Shown piece after piece: positions 13,071-24,474 of a stretch of 64,000 nucleotides of DNA. The stretch lies in contig CM041083.1 of assembly GCA_023079485.1 (NCBI GenBank), positions 156,444,552 through 156,508,551 of the forward strand, in the 5' to 3' direction. Below the pieces are notes generated by a model. That model saw nothing but the letters and a program-made list of their open reading frames with translations. It was not told where the DNA came from and did no database searches. A program made the position numbers and the translations under genes. Within the stretch, counting starts at the first letter, position 1; each line of letters opens with the position of its first letter. This DNA comes from Archilochus colubris (Eukaryota > Chordata > Aves > Apodiformes > Trochilidae).

Positions 13071-13584
13071 AAATCACATTTCTGTTACTAGAAAAAAACA
13101 ATTTTTTCTTCTTCTGTACTTGAAACATCACTGAACTCATGATTCATGAGTGTTTCCAAAGCACTGAACTTAAATTTAACTTTGCAGATTGCATTTCACT
13201 CAATGGTAAGAGTGCATTTTAATCCTATGCAACTCTTTTAACATTAAGAACATGTTTTTTACCCAGTTAGCATTTCAGTGAAGCAGATTTTTTAACAACT
13301 TCGTGACAGCCTCTAAATCCTAGCAACCAACTGTTAGCTAAGCAAATGCTTTCTGAATAGATTCTCTAAAACTTTTATGTACTTCTTCTATGGGTTTTCA
13401 TATTTTTAAAATTGAGAAATACTGGTGCACATTTCTCACATACTTAGCATTAATTTCTGATTCATAATCCCTTTACAAACAACAGGTTTATTGATTATAA
13501 AGCCTCCCAAAAGCCGTTCATGCCAGTGTGTGCCTTTTCTATGAAGACGTGAAAAAAAAAAAACCCAAGCCCCTGAAAAATGGT

Positions 13585-13703
13585 GACTTGGAAATGGTCC
13601 ATCTTTATTTTAAGTTTTTTTGCAGTCAGCTTGTTGCCCTAGCAACCTAGGTCCTTGCTGTCTGGTAGAAGACAGATTTCTTTGGTTCCATCATGATGCA
13701 ATG
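13585..13703 (-). other. Candidate terminal exon on the minus strand (tentative)
   Basis: On the minus strand a strong acceptor (pyrimidine tract about 13728-13707, then CAG at 13706-13704) precedes 13703. Two of the three frames remain open from there. One reads through TKEICLLPDSKDLGC to a TAG at 13641-13639; the other ends a few codons earlier with SVFYQTART. An AATAAA lies on the minus strand at 13609-13604, about 95 nt after the acceptor, so a very short last exon is geometrically possible. I recognise neither peptide. The end at 13585 assumes cleavage about 20 nt after AATAAA. The stop overlaps an RFX X-box, so the conserved-looking part may be regulatory and not coding. Confidence 0.2.
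13633..13646. promoter_or_regulatory. Full RFX X-box (palindromic type)
   Basis: GTTGCCCTAGCAAC matches the RFX X-box consensus GTNRCC-N(0-3)-RGYAAC at every specified position with a 2-nt spacer. RFX factors bind such sites as dimers and control ciliary and some neuronal and immune genes. The match is seen directly; whether it is used is unknown. No promoter signature surrounds it. Confidence 0.5.
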
Positions 13704-14011
13704 CTGAAAGAAGGAAGAGAGAGACAAGTAATGAAAATTCACCATTTCATTATTCGAATATGTGAATTACCCTGAGCTCCAGCCAAGCCGTGGGTCTTAT
13801 CCAGTGTCCTTCAACACTTATTCAAACCCTTCAGTGCTGCAAAACTTCATTTCCATTAATTAAATAATTACACCAAACTCTGTCTAAAGATAGCATTCAA
13901 CTGAATTCAAGCATTCCAAAATAGTTATTCAGTTAAACTGAAGCTCATATTATTGTGCCATGAATTGACAAAGATTTTGTTTATTTCCCTTCCCAGGGTT
14001 TTTAAGTAATT
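13647..14011. other. Unique non-coding sequence
   Basis: Beyond the acceptor-like pyrimidine tract noted for the minus-strand candidate exon, I see nothing specific here. Confidence 0.5.
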
Positions 14012-14137
14012 TAAAAAAAAATAAACAAACAAAAAAACCAAAAACAAAACAAACCAAAACAACAAAAAACCCTAAGCCAATCAACTAACAAAAAAATCCA
14101 CAAACAAACAAACAAACAAAAAAACCCAAACCAAGCC
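14012..14137 (+). repeat. Long A/C-rich (CAAA)n tract
   Basis: About 125 nt almost entirely of A and C, with (CAAA)n blocks separated by CC or CCC. The part at 14103-14131 is identical to 11018-11046. Confidence 0.88.
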
Positions 14138-15420
14138 CAATACTGAAATTAATGACATTTCATATAAGGGAAAAGAACATGTTAGTGTACCACAGTCTTG
14201 GTTCTTAATTTAATAGAATTATCAAGTCATTAGAATCGAGTACAGTAATGGATTTTAGAGATTAGTTTCTCTGAGACTGGTTTAAAAAGTATTTTTGTTT
14301 CTTACATAATGAAGTAAATTGCTATAAGTGGAAAAAAGTGGTGTTTGTGAAGGTTTATGTAATAAGATTACATCTTGGTCTTTTTTATGGTCTTTGGTAT
14401 ACATGGTCACAAAATACTTTTATACCATCAGTCACTCACATGGCTCAGGAAAAAAAAATATGACAGCTGAAATATCAGTGTAAACCAGTTCATTACATGA
14501 CCAAGTAAGTTGCAGGAAAAAGGAAAAAAAACAAGGATGTAATGAAGCTCAGTGTAATAGAGTAAATGATGATAATCAAGGGAGTGGTCTATATGATGTG
14601 CAGGTTACAGTTTTGTGGGTGTTCTTTAGGGTCTTAATACTCTATCTCTGTATATAACACAGATACTGGGCAACCAAATCATCATTGAGAAATCAGAGAG
14701 GTCAAACAGTAGACAGTGGAATAGCTTACAAAAGCATAAACAGGGCAGCTGACCCACAGCTATCAGCCACCAAAATGAAGATGAGAGGAGGAACTGATAT
14801 CCAGGCTAGAGGAGAAAGTTCACTCATTACATCATTTCTTTTTATTCACCACATTTTACATCTAGATGTGTCAATGAGCAAATGGAGATTTTCGTAGAAC
14901 TAGAGAACAGTAAAATCTAAAACAAGCTCATGGTTGTGTTTACAAGCAGTTTGGTAAATTAGGAATGACTAGGGAACTCAGATGTGATGCATGCTGTGAC
15001 AGCAGCTGTGATACCAAATCTGAACACTATTCTCTGGTGTTCAGTCTTATACCTCTAACCATAACCTGAATTCTGAACACTTCTCTACTGTTTTATATGA
15101 AATATGACAATATTTTGGACAGAATTGTGTTCTTCTGCCAGACACATTTTTGTTTTCATCTTTGTCAGAATATAATAGGCAACATTTGGAGAAACACGGA
15201 GTAAAAAGCACAGACAAAACAGAATGGAGATATTATTCATCATAGGAAAGACATAAGATGAACAGATTTCCCCATCATACAGATCATGAGATATGTGACA
15301 GTTTTTGTACTATGAAAAAGCTGGAGTCTTAGGCATAAATCTCACTTCTTATGGAAAAAGGGAAGGAGTCACAGGATAGTGATGATGAAAGGTTGGTAAA
15401 AATTATCAGTACTGAAGAAG
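14138..15420. other. Unique non-coding sequence
   Basis: No gene or repeat family recognised. Confidence 0.55.
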
Positions 15421-15811
15421 AATCACAGAATCATGGAATTGTCACAGTTGGGAAAGACCTCTAAGATCACAGTGTCCAACTGTCAACATCCCCCCTCAAT
15501 AAAATAGATATATACATGTACCAATATCTGTATCACCCACTAGAGCATATCTCCTGAAGTGCCTCATCTACACCAATTTTAAATATTTCCAGGGATGGTG
15601 ATTCCACCAGTTCCCTAGGCAGCCCATTCCAATGTCTAATTACTCTCTTAATAAAGACATTATTCCTAATATCTAGTTTAAAGCTCCACTGGTGCAACTT
15701 TAGGCCATTTCCTCTAGTCCTATCATTGCTCACTTGAGAGGAGGCCATCACCCACTTCCCTACAGCCTCCTTTCAGCTAGTTTTAGAGAGCAATATGGTC
15801 TCCTCTCGCCT
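15421..15811 (-). mobile_element. CR1 LINE 3' end, 5'-truncated, older copy
   Basis: The plus strand opens with AATCACAGAATCATGGAATTG and the GGGAAAGACCT context, a decayed CR1 3' terminus in minus orientation. It then runs through the C-terminal ORF2 region to about 15811, where a T-run begins. It is more diverged than the copy at 9204-9570: the terminal repeat is imperfect and the 3' UTR carries extra AT-rich sequence near 15500-15530. Confidence 0.92.
15533..15751 (-). pseudogene. CR1 ORF2 C-terminal relic
   Basis: An open piece of about 70 codons with [40 protein letters not shown] and FKIGVDEAL. This is the same C-terminal block as in the 9283-9594 relic, with more substitutions. The reading continues upstream only in another frame (GDHIAL-like), so the frame is broken near 15755. 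Confidence 0.88.
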
Positions 15812-17229
15812 TTTTTTTCCCAAACAAAACATTTCTATTTTATACTGATTTTTAATTAATTCATATATATGTACAGTAAGATATTTAGATCTTGTCTTTT
15901 CTCTTCTCTTGAGATTACTTCTTATAATACAGGTTATAGTGTTAAAAGAAGACAATGATAACTTCAAGTTTTGAGTGAGTCCTTAAATTCTGCTGGTTTC
16001 TCTTTAAATTCTGCAAATTTTTCTGGGGCACAGGCATGTCATTACTCTTCAGATCCTTCACATATTTTTATCTCCAGTTGTATTTCGCAGACAATCTCTC
16101 CCTTCTCAAATCTATTTACATTAAAACTGTACATCTGCCTGACATATCAGGTTTGATTATTTTTACTTTTTTAGATACTGCATTATAGAATTTCTGTTTT
16201 CTCCCTAAATTTTGATTTAAGTCATTGCAAGGAAACTGCCCAAACCCTTTTGATGACTATTGCTCTGTGCTTCCTGCTAAATACACAGATTTCACTGGGT
16301 AAGATTGTTTCTTATTCAAAAGACTTGTATAGAGCTATTGTTCCCTTAAAACCAGTCTTCCTCCCAGGGACAGATGCATTTCAAAAATGAAAAGAGTGAT
16401 CCATTGAGACAATTATCGCTGATATGTAAACTCAGCAGAAATCAGAGATTGCTGATCAGCGTGTAACTGAAGCTTCTGTATGTGTATTCCTGTTGTGCAT
16501 CTGCTGTGGAAGCAGCAGAAGTGATTGGGGGCTGTATTAATAAAAGATTTCCTGTAAAGACAGAGAACTATTAATGCCAAGGACCTGGAACAACATCACT
16601 GTGTAAAGTTTCATTCACCTGTCTAAAGGAAGATTATTTCAGACCAGAACAGATTCAAAGAAGGTCAGGTGGCATGGTTAAGGAAGCCTGTTGTCCAAGA
16701 GGAGATAAAGATACAACTTGTTTGGTATAGCAGCAGAACAAAAGTTGGGAAGAAATATGATGAAATATAAATGCATTGATGAATAAACATCTATGAAAAA
16801 GGTTATTTAAACTGAAGCATAATAGTGGCAGTAGAAAAAATTGATATGAATTATCAAGGATTAGATACTCAGAACTAAAGCAAGACTTCCAACAGAACAA
16901 TAAGGTTCTAGAAGCATCATCTCACTACAGTGATGTGGAAAAGGGAAACAACTAGTTTTATTCTCAAGCTTAACCAGTTTATAACAATTTTTCTGCAATT
17001 CTGTAGCATGCAATAACAGGGATTTAGGCCCTCTGAAGTAGAAGGCCCTTCCCTGTCCTATAACATTCAAACTATATTCCCTCAGTGAAATTTATGCAAT
17101 AAATCACTCTCTCTTAGTGTCTTCATGCACCAAATAAGGGGAAAGTAGCTTTATGCAGTAAAAATGGCATCAAAATATAAAGTTAAAATGTGGAAAAGAA
17201 TAGAAAAGAACTAAATACATAGAAGTGTG

Positions 17230-17273
17230 GAAAAAAACCAAAGCAAACCAAACCAACACAAAAAAACAAACAA
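17230..17273 (+). repeat. A/C-rich tract
   Basis: AAACC- and CAAA-type low-complexity sequence of the same style as the other A/C tracts in the window. Confidence 0.75.
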
Positions 17274-18177
17274 TAGAACTGAAAATACAGGACAACGGTA
17301 CAGACAAAATTTGGTTGTATTAAAGAGCTTGCAGAGGAAAACCAGAATCAGTGATCAAGATCCAGCTTCTTTCAAGATGAGGTCCATAAACACTCCACAG
17401 ATCTGATATATTTTCCACACCACTGAACTGTAGCATAGTACATGCAGAAACTACTTTGAAATTAATTTCAAAGAAAGAGAATGAACTCTTAATTTCTACT
17501 TCTCCAGTATGGTATTTTTTCTGAAAATGTCTGTTAGGAACATCAGCTTTGACTGATTGAGTTGAATGTTTTCTGTCCTTTTCCTAATAAGTAAATCATC
17601 TTTTCATTCAATTTTGTGTGCTTTCCACAGAGCATTGATGTGATGTCTATCATATCAAATGTCCAATATATTTATTATCTCCCCGCAGAAGGAAACTTAC
17701 AGATGTAGCCCTCAATTTATAGACAACGATATCATTGCTTTTTTATGATGAACTGAATCAATCAGAATGTTTTCTGCACCAGCTTGATGTGAAGAGACTG
17801 TACAAGAGGTTGATCTGAACCTGTTTTCAGTGAGTCAAATGTAAAATGAATGCTCCACTTCATATAGTGTATTTATGCTTGATATTGTGATATTCAATTT
17901 ATTTTATTTCATTCCTTTGCAAGGAGGATAATTCTTAGCAAGATGCTGAGAATTCTGTAGTACCTGGATCACATTCCTTTAACTCAGATTCTTTAAAAAG
18001 GTGCCTCTTCACCCTCAGTTTCCTCAGGGGAAGAATTATATACACTTAGTGATTGGGCCAACTCAAAATGAACATAGGTTGCTGCATGCCCTGTATTCAG
18101 CTCATTTGAAGGCTTAAGAAAACTGTAGCATTGACCAGCTTTCAAATAAAAAGTAATTAAAAAACTGTAGTCTCCCT

Positions 18178-18240
18178 CAAAAAAAACCAAAACAAACCAA
18201 AACAAAACAACAAGAAAACCAAAAATCCCAAAACCAAGAA
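18178..18240 (+). repeat. A/C-rich tract
   Basis: Runs of A broken by CC and C, mostly AAACC and AAAAC units. Confidence 0.8.
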
Positions 18241-20649
18241 CATAAGAAATAGAAGGATTTATTAACATGGATAACAAATTCATCTTCATATACAGATATA
18301 AAGAAACAAAATTTGACTTATTTCCATTAGTAGAAGTTATTGATCAGGTAAAATATGTATGGACCAATTTCAGTCTTCATATTTAAGAACATTGATGTTT
18401 TATGATAAAAAGGTTGTACTCAAGTCACAGTCAGGTACAGCCTTCATTTTAAAAGGCCAGTTATGCAGCCACGTATTATACAGATTATCACCACTGATAC
18501 ACTTTGCTCTTGAACTGTAAGTCTGTAGGCAGCAAAAATTAGAAAGATTATATAAAAGATCTTAACATATTGAGATGTTATGCATTTATAAGTGCTCTTT
18601 ACAATGCAAGCAAGGCAAAAGCATGGCAAAATCATTTCTACATGGGAAGCAGTAGAAATTGCATAAATCTTTCCATTCCTTAAGAGTGCTTTGTTTAAAT
18701 TTTAAAAATCAGTCAAGCATTTTGGCCTGTGAAAAGTCAGTATTTGCATAGGTTGATGGATTTTCTATTTCTTGGCACTTTAATAAAATGCTATGCAGTA
18801 TAAATGCCTTATTATGTATATTATTTATTGATTTAGGTACATTTTCTTCACTTGAATCCTTATAAACTGAGCTGTTGTTTTCTGAATTGATTTTGCTGTC
18901 TCAGCCACATTGAGGCATAGAGGCTTTTTTGGCTTCCATCTGAATGAACAATTTGCTAGTTAGACACACTGGATTTGGAGTTGGGTCAATAAAAGCTTTA
19001 CTGTGTCCTTTCTCTTTCCTCACACAGCTCACAAAAGAGAACTAAATTCCATTCATCCTTTCACTGGCCACTGTGGAATCTTTAGAATGCAATTCTGGCT
19101 GGGATAAGGAAACATGGCAAGAAATTGGAAGAAACACAAATGGGAATTCTTTATTTCCCATGCTCACTGCCCTGAAAATCTGTTGCCATTGGGGATGCAT
19201 GTGAATTTCCTACACTTTAACTATTTGTCTCAGCCATTGAATTGCTTTGGAAGTATAACACGTTAGATATCAAAAGATGATTTAGCTTAATCCTGCAGAA
19301 TCCGGTGTGGTTAAGTGTAGGTTATTTGCAAAAAGACCATTTTGAGTGGTTCTTGGGAATATAAGCATAAAGGATCATTGAACAGGTTTTATGTGAAGAG
19401 CACTTTTAAACTCTTGAATAGCATAAAATTAACCATGATTTAATAGTTTTTTCAATCTAACCTTTGTGGACAGATGGAAATTTCTCTTCAAAGATTCCAG
19501 AGTACTACATAGATGTCCTCAAGGATGTAGTCAATGCATTAAAATTTATAGCCCATTGACAGCAAATTCTACAAGGATAAGAAAGTATCATCAATTTAAA
19601 TTTTAGAATTTCCAAAAAAATTTCTGATGTCTTTGATTTCAAGCTTCTCCATCAGTTTGTGTCAATATATGTATCAGATGAGTCCTGTAAGGTTTTAAAA
19701 CTCTTTCTTTCATCATTTCTATGTGGATGCCTCACACACATAAGCAGGAAGCATTAAAAAGACAATTTCTGGCATAGAAAAAGTTTTCTTATAAGGTTAA
19801 GTATAGTCATAATTTCACTTTAAGGTTTTGTATGGGCACTTCTGTAACATGCAAATACACAAAAACACAAATAAAAAATCCTTTCAGGCAGAAATCCAGG
19901 ACTCATCTAAGGCAAGACTGTTTTGCTCATGTGTGACCCCACAAAGTAATCCAGTCAAACTACTGGTAGCATGACTAAAACCCAACAATCTTGAGTACAT
20001 CAGGAAAGTTTTATGTATGCAGTTTCTGTCTGCAGTTATACTAAAGAACAGTATGGCACATAGTGCACTTCTATTCTAACCCACCTGTCCTTAATGACCA
20101 GCTATTTACAGCAAGTTTGAGTAGACAGTCTACTCATGCCCTGTGTCCACAAAAAAACCTGGATCTTACTTAATTCCACTGAGAGAAGTAGTGCAAACAT
20201 GAAGTGCTGCAAAACAGTCAAAGAATTTCAGTTTTAAAATGAGCATATATGAAGCCAGTTCTGGTGTAATTTGTAGAACTGAAAAGTAACCAAAAAATGT
20301 CATTAAAAATAAAATTTTAATTGTGTCCCTTTAAAAATAAATCATGTTTGGAAATTTGCTGAAATATTCTATAAGTGAATTCACAGGTAGTTCATTGTCT
20401 GAAAAAATTTGTCCATTTTACAACATCTTTACATCTCTAATCCCCTCATTAGGAAAGACACAAAGAACTGGGGTAATTTTAAAGCCAACTTTTTGAACAT
20501 TTTCTGTCAGCACCTTTGATATGAGCTCTATTTCAGTAGGATTTTCAACCCATTGGATAGATGACTAAATGATGTCTACCTCACAGCAGCTCTGCTGAGT
20601 GAAGGCTATTTAATGTTAAATTGTGCATAGAGTCTCAGGCTTTTATTTC

Positions 20650-20670
20650 TTTTTTTTTTTTTTTTTTTTT
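20650..20670 (+). repeat. (T)21 homopolymer
   Basis: A run of 21 T. On the minus strand it reads as poly(A), but I recognise no retroposon body next to it. Confidence 0.9.
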
Positions 20671-23600
20671 ACTTTTATAAAAAAATAACACTTTGCATAG
20701 GAATGGGACTTTAAGGTGTTACTGCAAGGTTATATTCTGCTCCAGAATTTTTCTAGCACCATCACTTGACTCTTATTAGAAAATCGAGAATAATCATGAA
20801 TTTTGAAGGAAGAGGCAAGATGAAGGACTAGCAAATGTTGTTGGTTTGGGTGGGTTTTTTTTAATTTTGCTTTCATACTATGCCTCTCAGTAAATTTGCT
20901 TTCCATCACCACACACTAAATTTTCTGTGCAACTCACAAAACCCCAAGCAATTGTTATATGAGTAAATTTCTAGAAAGGAGGGGCTTAAGAACCCTTAAA
21001 ATGTGACAAATACATTTTGGTTATGGATATTAGTTCAGTTAGTTTTAAATTTTATACCTACCACAGAAGAAACTGGTACATGTGAGTTACTGAGAGAACA
21101 AGGGTTTCAAATAATTCCTCATCATAAGAAAGGTGTAAGAAAGGCAGTAGAACCAGTGAATTTTGTGTACAGAAATTGTTGAGTTTCTATCATTTAAGAA
21201 GCAGCTTTTTCAAAGGTAGAGAGGATGAAAAATCACTGTGAAAAGCAGAGGAATCTGCGTGAAAAAGTTCTCAGAGAGGTTCTCCAGCCAAACACCTTAA
21301 GGTTTTATTAGAGATGTGAATGAGATGTAAGGTTTTATATCTCCATTAATAATAAAACGGGTGAGACAGAAGAGAAAGTTTTGACAAATTGAGTAGAAGC
21401 ACTTTAGAAAATAGCCAATCAGTTCTAGAAATATGATTGTCAAGTATTTGTTTCAAACAGCCAGGGTGAGATTTGAATACAGATGAAGTTCTCACTAGAC
21501 ACCATTACAGACATAGGTAGTACAAAGATTAATATCTTGTCAATACCTCATTTTGATTGAACATCATATTCCAACAAAAATGTTGTAATGCAAGTAATTT
21601 TTATTCAACTGAACCACGGAAAACAATGATGTCTTCAAATCCATGACTAGGATGTAGTGAGAACCTAATGCAACTGGAGAAAAGAAAAATTATCCTAAGT
21701 TGAGTGATGAAAACCAGATTCAGTTAAATTTATGATACAAGTAGAAATGAAAGCAAAGTTATTATTAAGAACTTCTATTTTAATAACAAAATTATTGAAA
21801 AGTAAGGGAACCTGTGAAAGCTGAGTGGTTTAAAACTATGTTTGAAAAAGAAGCCTAGAAGTACCTTAAATCACAAATTCAAATCTAATACATGCACCAT
21901 AAGTAAAAGAAAAGTGACTGAGAGGAAAAGACCCAAGAACTAGGTAAATAACATGCTGAGAATCATGAAGTACTCAATTAAGCAATGAATAAACTCTTTT
22001 GTGTGATGTTTCACTTTAGCTGTTGAGATGTGGGTAAATGCTGCATTGCTAAGATTAGAAATCCATTAACCCATTTCTGACCTTGATCACATCAGTGCAA
22101 GGAAGGATTTCCAATGTTAAGCTGGGAGTCTATGAGGACTGATTGAATAGCAAACTGTGTCTTGAAGGTTGGAACATGTAGGAGAAAAGTGAGACTTGCC
22201 AGCTTTCAAGCTGAGCTGGACCTTGCAAAACAAATCAAAACAAACAGTAAAATATTTTTAACCACAAAAATAAAAAGAGTACAAAGGAAGAGGAAGTGTT
22301 GTGGTAATTCAGCAAGTACAGGGGCAAAGATTAAAGTTAGTTCTTATACAGCCAAAAAACCCCTTTGCCACAGCCTTCAGTAACTACAGTGATGTCATAC
22401 ATGGAGGAGAAGTCAAGGGGTTAGTGGGAATAAGAGTATTAAAATGGAAATTGCCATAACTGAGGAAGAAACAACATTGAAAAATGAGAAAAAAACATTA
22501 AGCAACTAGTCTTCAGCACCAAATTTTGGCTCATTTAATTATGACTACAGAAGCAAGACTCATGCATGTACCAAGTCAGGCCCATATGCTGAAGATTAGT
22601 ACACTTAGCAGATGTTTGAGGTAGACATTTTAGTGCCTGAAATGTAAATGCCTGTGCTGAAAAACTTTAGGAACTGAAAAATATAAAGCACAAGATACTG
22701 ATAAGTGGGAGACAATGGAAATCAGAGGCAGTACATGATATGGTATCTTACCTGAAGGACTGAAAAAAAGACAAATACTGCACGTACAAAAAGAAATTGT
22801 CAAAACCCAAGTAAACTCTACTCATGCAGGATCCTTCAGTCAGAAGACTAAAGACTGTTCAGTTGGACATTTTTTTTTTTGTTGGATATGGAAAAAACAG
22901 AGAACAAATTAGTCTAGCAGATCTACAGTTGAAGATCTTAAGCAAAGGATAGTATTCCTGTGAAACTCTGGTCATACTTAGAACAATCACTAAAAAAAAA
23001 GTGATGAGAAGAAACTTCTTCATTAAATGCAATGTCATAAACCAGTTGCATAGTGATGGTTTAGCAAAGATCAGGTATATTAATAGTGATTTTCTGAGGG
23101 TAATGTTCTTCTATTGGAAGAGAAAAAGACAAATAGTGACACTAAAACTTAATCCTGAACTCCAGTAATTACAGAAAATCTGTAGAGATGGAACTATCAG
23201 AACACATGTATTCCCGCATCTCTATCTCAAATGCAAAATAAGTTCATTTTGCATAAGCATTGTGTATTAAACTTCAGGAGTAAGTCAAATCATACTGCAA
23301 CTGCAGTGAGACAACTGTGCATATATATTTCTATGTACAGTTATAAATTATTAGATTGTTGTTATTGGCTCATATAAATAAAGTTTCCATGAAAATTTGA
23401 CAAATTGATTTAATCTATCTTGTGCCTTTTTTCATGAAATACAAGATGAAGCTTAATCTTAATTAGCCCAAAACCCACTCTTACCTACTCAAGAAGCTTC
23501 ACATGCAAGTTCAGAGGACAATCTCATTAGTGGCTAGTAGAATTTCAGGTATTACATTGGCAAGGGCCAAAGTCATCTATGTGTATTTACACTTCAGAAA

Positions 23601-24377
23601 GAAAAGAAACAACTGAAAATTACTTTCTTTTCATTTAAAATTTATATGCTTTCATCTTAAGATGATGGGAACAAATATAGAACTTTCCTTTTCCAAAGAT
23701 GATCTTGACCGTCTTAGTGGAAACATTAAAAAATAAAAAACATCTGTTTGGCTGAGGGAAAGAAAAAGCTTTCCCCAGTGATAAATTTCAAATGAAGAGG
23801 AAATTGCCTCCAAAGCATTAAGATGGAAAAAGCCGACTTGATTGTATCTGAACCTATATAAAGTAGTTTAAGTATCAAAGAAGAGGAAAAAGGAATGTCC
23901 CTAAGGATGAGGAGGCCACAGAATCAAACCAAGAGGAGAAAGAGCAAAAAAGTAATATAATTCTTACATAAAACCAAGTTTCTATGTTTTCTTTTAAAAT
24001 ATTTTATTATTCATAAATCTGTTCTAAAGAATATATTTGACTTGTTTTTATGATACAGCATAGCAAATGAAAAAATAATTAAGTAAATAAGGGTTGCATG
24101 TCTCACAGTGCCATCTTTAAGAATATAAAATTTCAACTTCCAGCAAGACATTCACTAAAAACACATCTCTAGACAAAATTCTTCATGTGAGCATCTACCG
24201 AGGCCAGCTGAACCTACCCTTTGAACACATTCATTTCTGCCTATATTGTGAGCTGTTTCTTGAACATGTACATTGAACTTTTAGTGGACTAAAACTGGAA
24301 CAGATTTAATCCATCTGAACAAAATTAACCACTGAATTATAGGGAAAAAAATTCTGACAAAATCTAAATGTGCTGAC
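20671..24377. other. Unique AT-rich non-coding sequence
   Basis: About 3.7 kb with no recognisable gene or interspersed repeat. The plus strand is notably purine-rich from about 21060 to 24370 (many GAAA/AGAA words), but no repeat unit emerges. Confidence 0.55.
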
Positions 24378-24474
24378 AAAAAAGAAAAAAAAAAAAAAAA
24401 GAAAAGGAAAAAGAGAAAAGAAAAAAGAGAAAAGAAAAAAAAAGAAAAAAGAAAAAAGAAAAAAAGAAAGGAAG
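24378..24474 (+). repeat. Uninterrupted polypurine tract, 97 nt
   Basis: Every base from 24378 to 24474 is A or G, mostly GAAAA and GAAAAA units. Long homopurine-homopyrimidine tracts can adopt triplex (H-DNA) form and are length-unstable. The open frames that appear on the minus strand here (runs of F, L and S) are artefacts of this composition. Confidence 0.92.

Larger units (their letters stand above)
15812..20649. other. Unique AT-rich non-coding sequence
   Basis: About 4.8 kb with no recognisable gene. Nominal frames are short and unsupported. A/C-rich tracts at 17230-17273 and 18178-18240 are listed separately. Confidence 0.6.
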
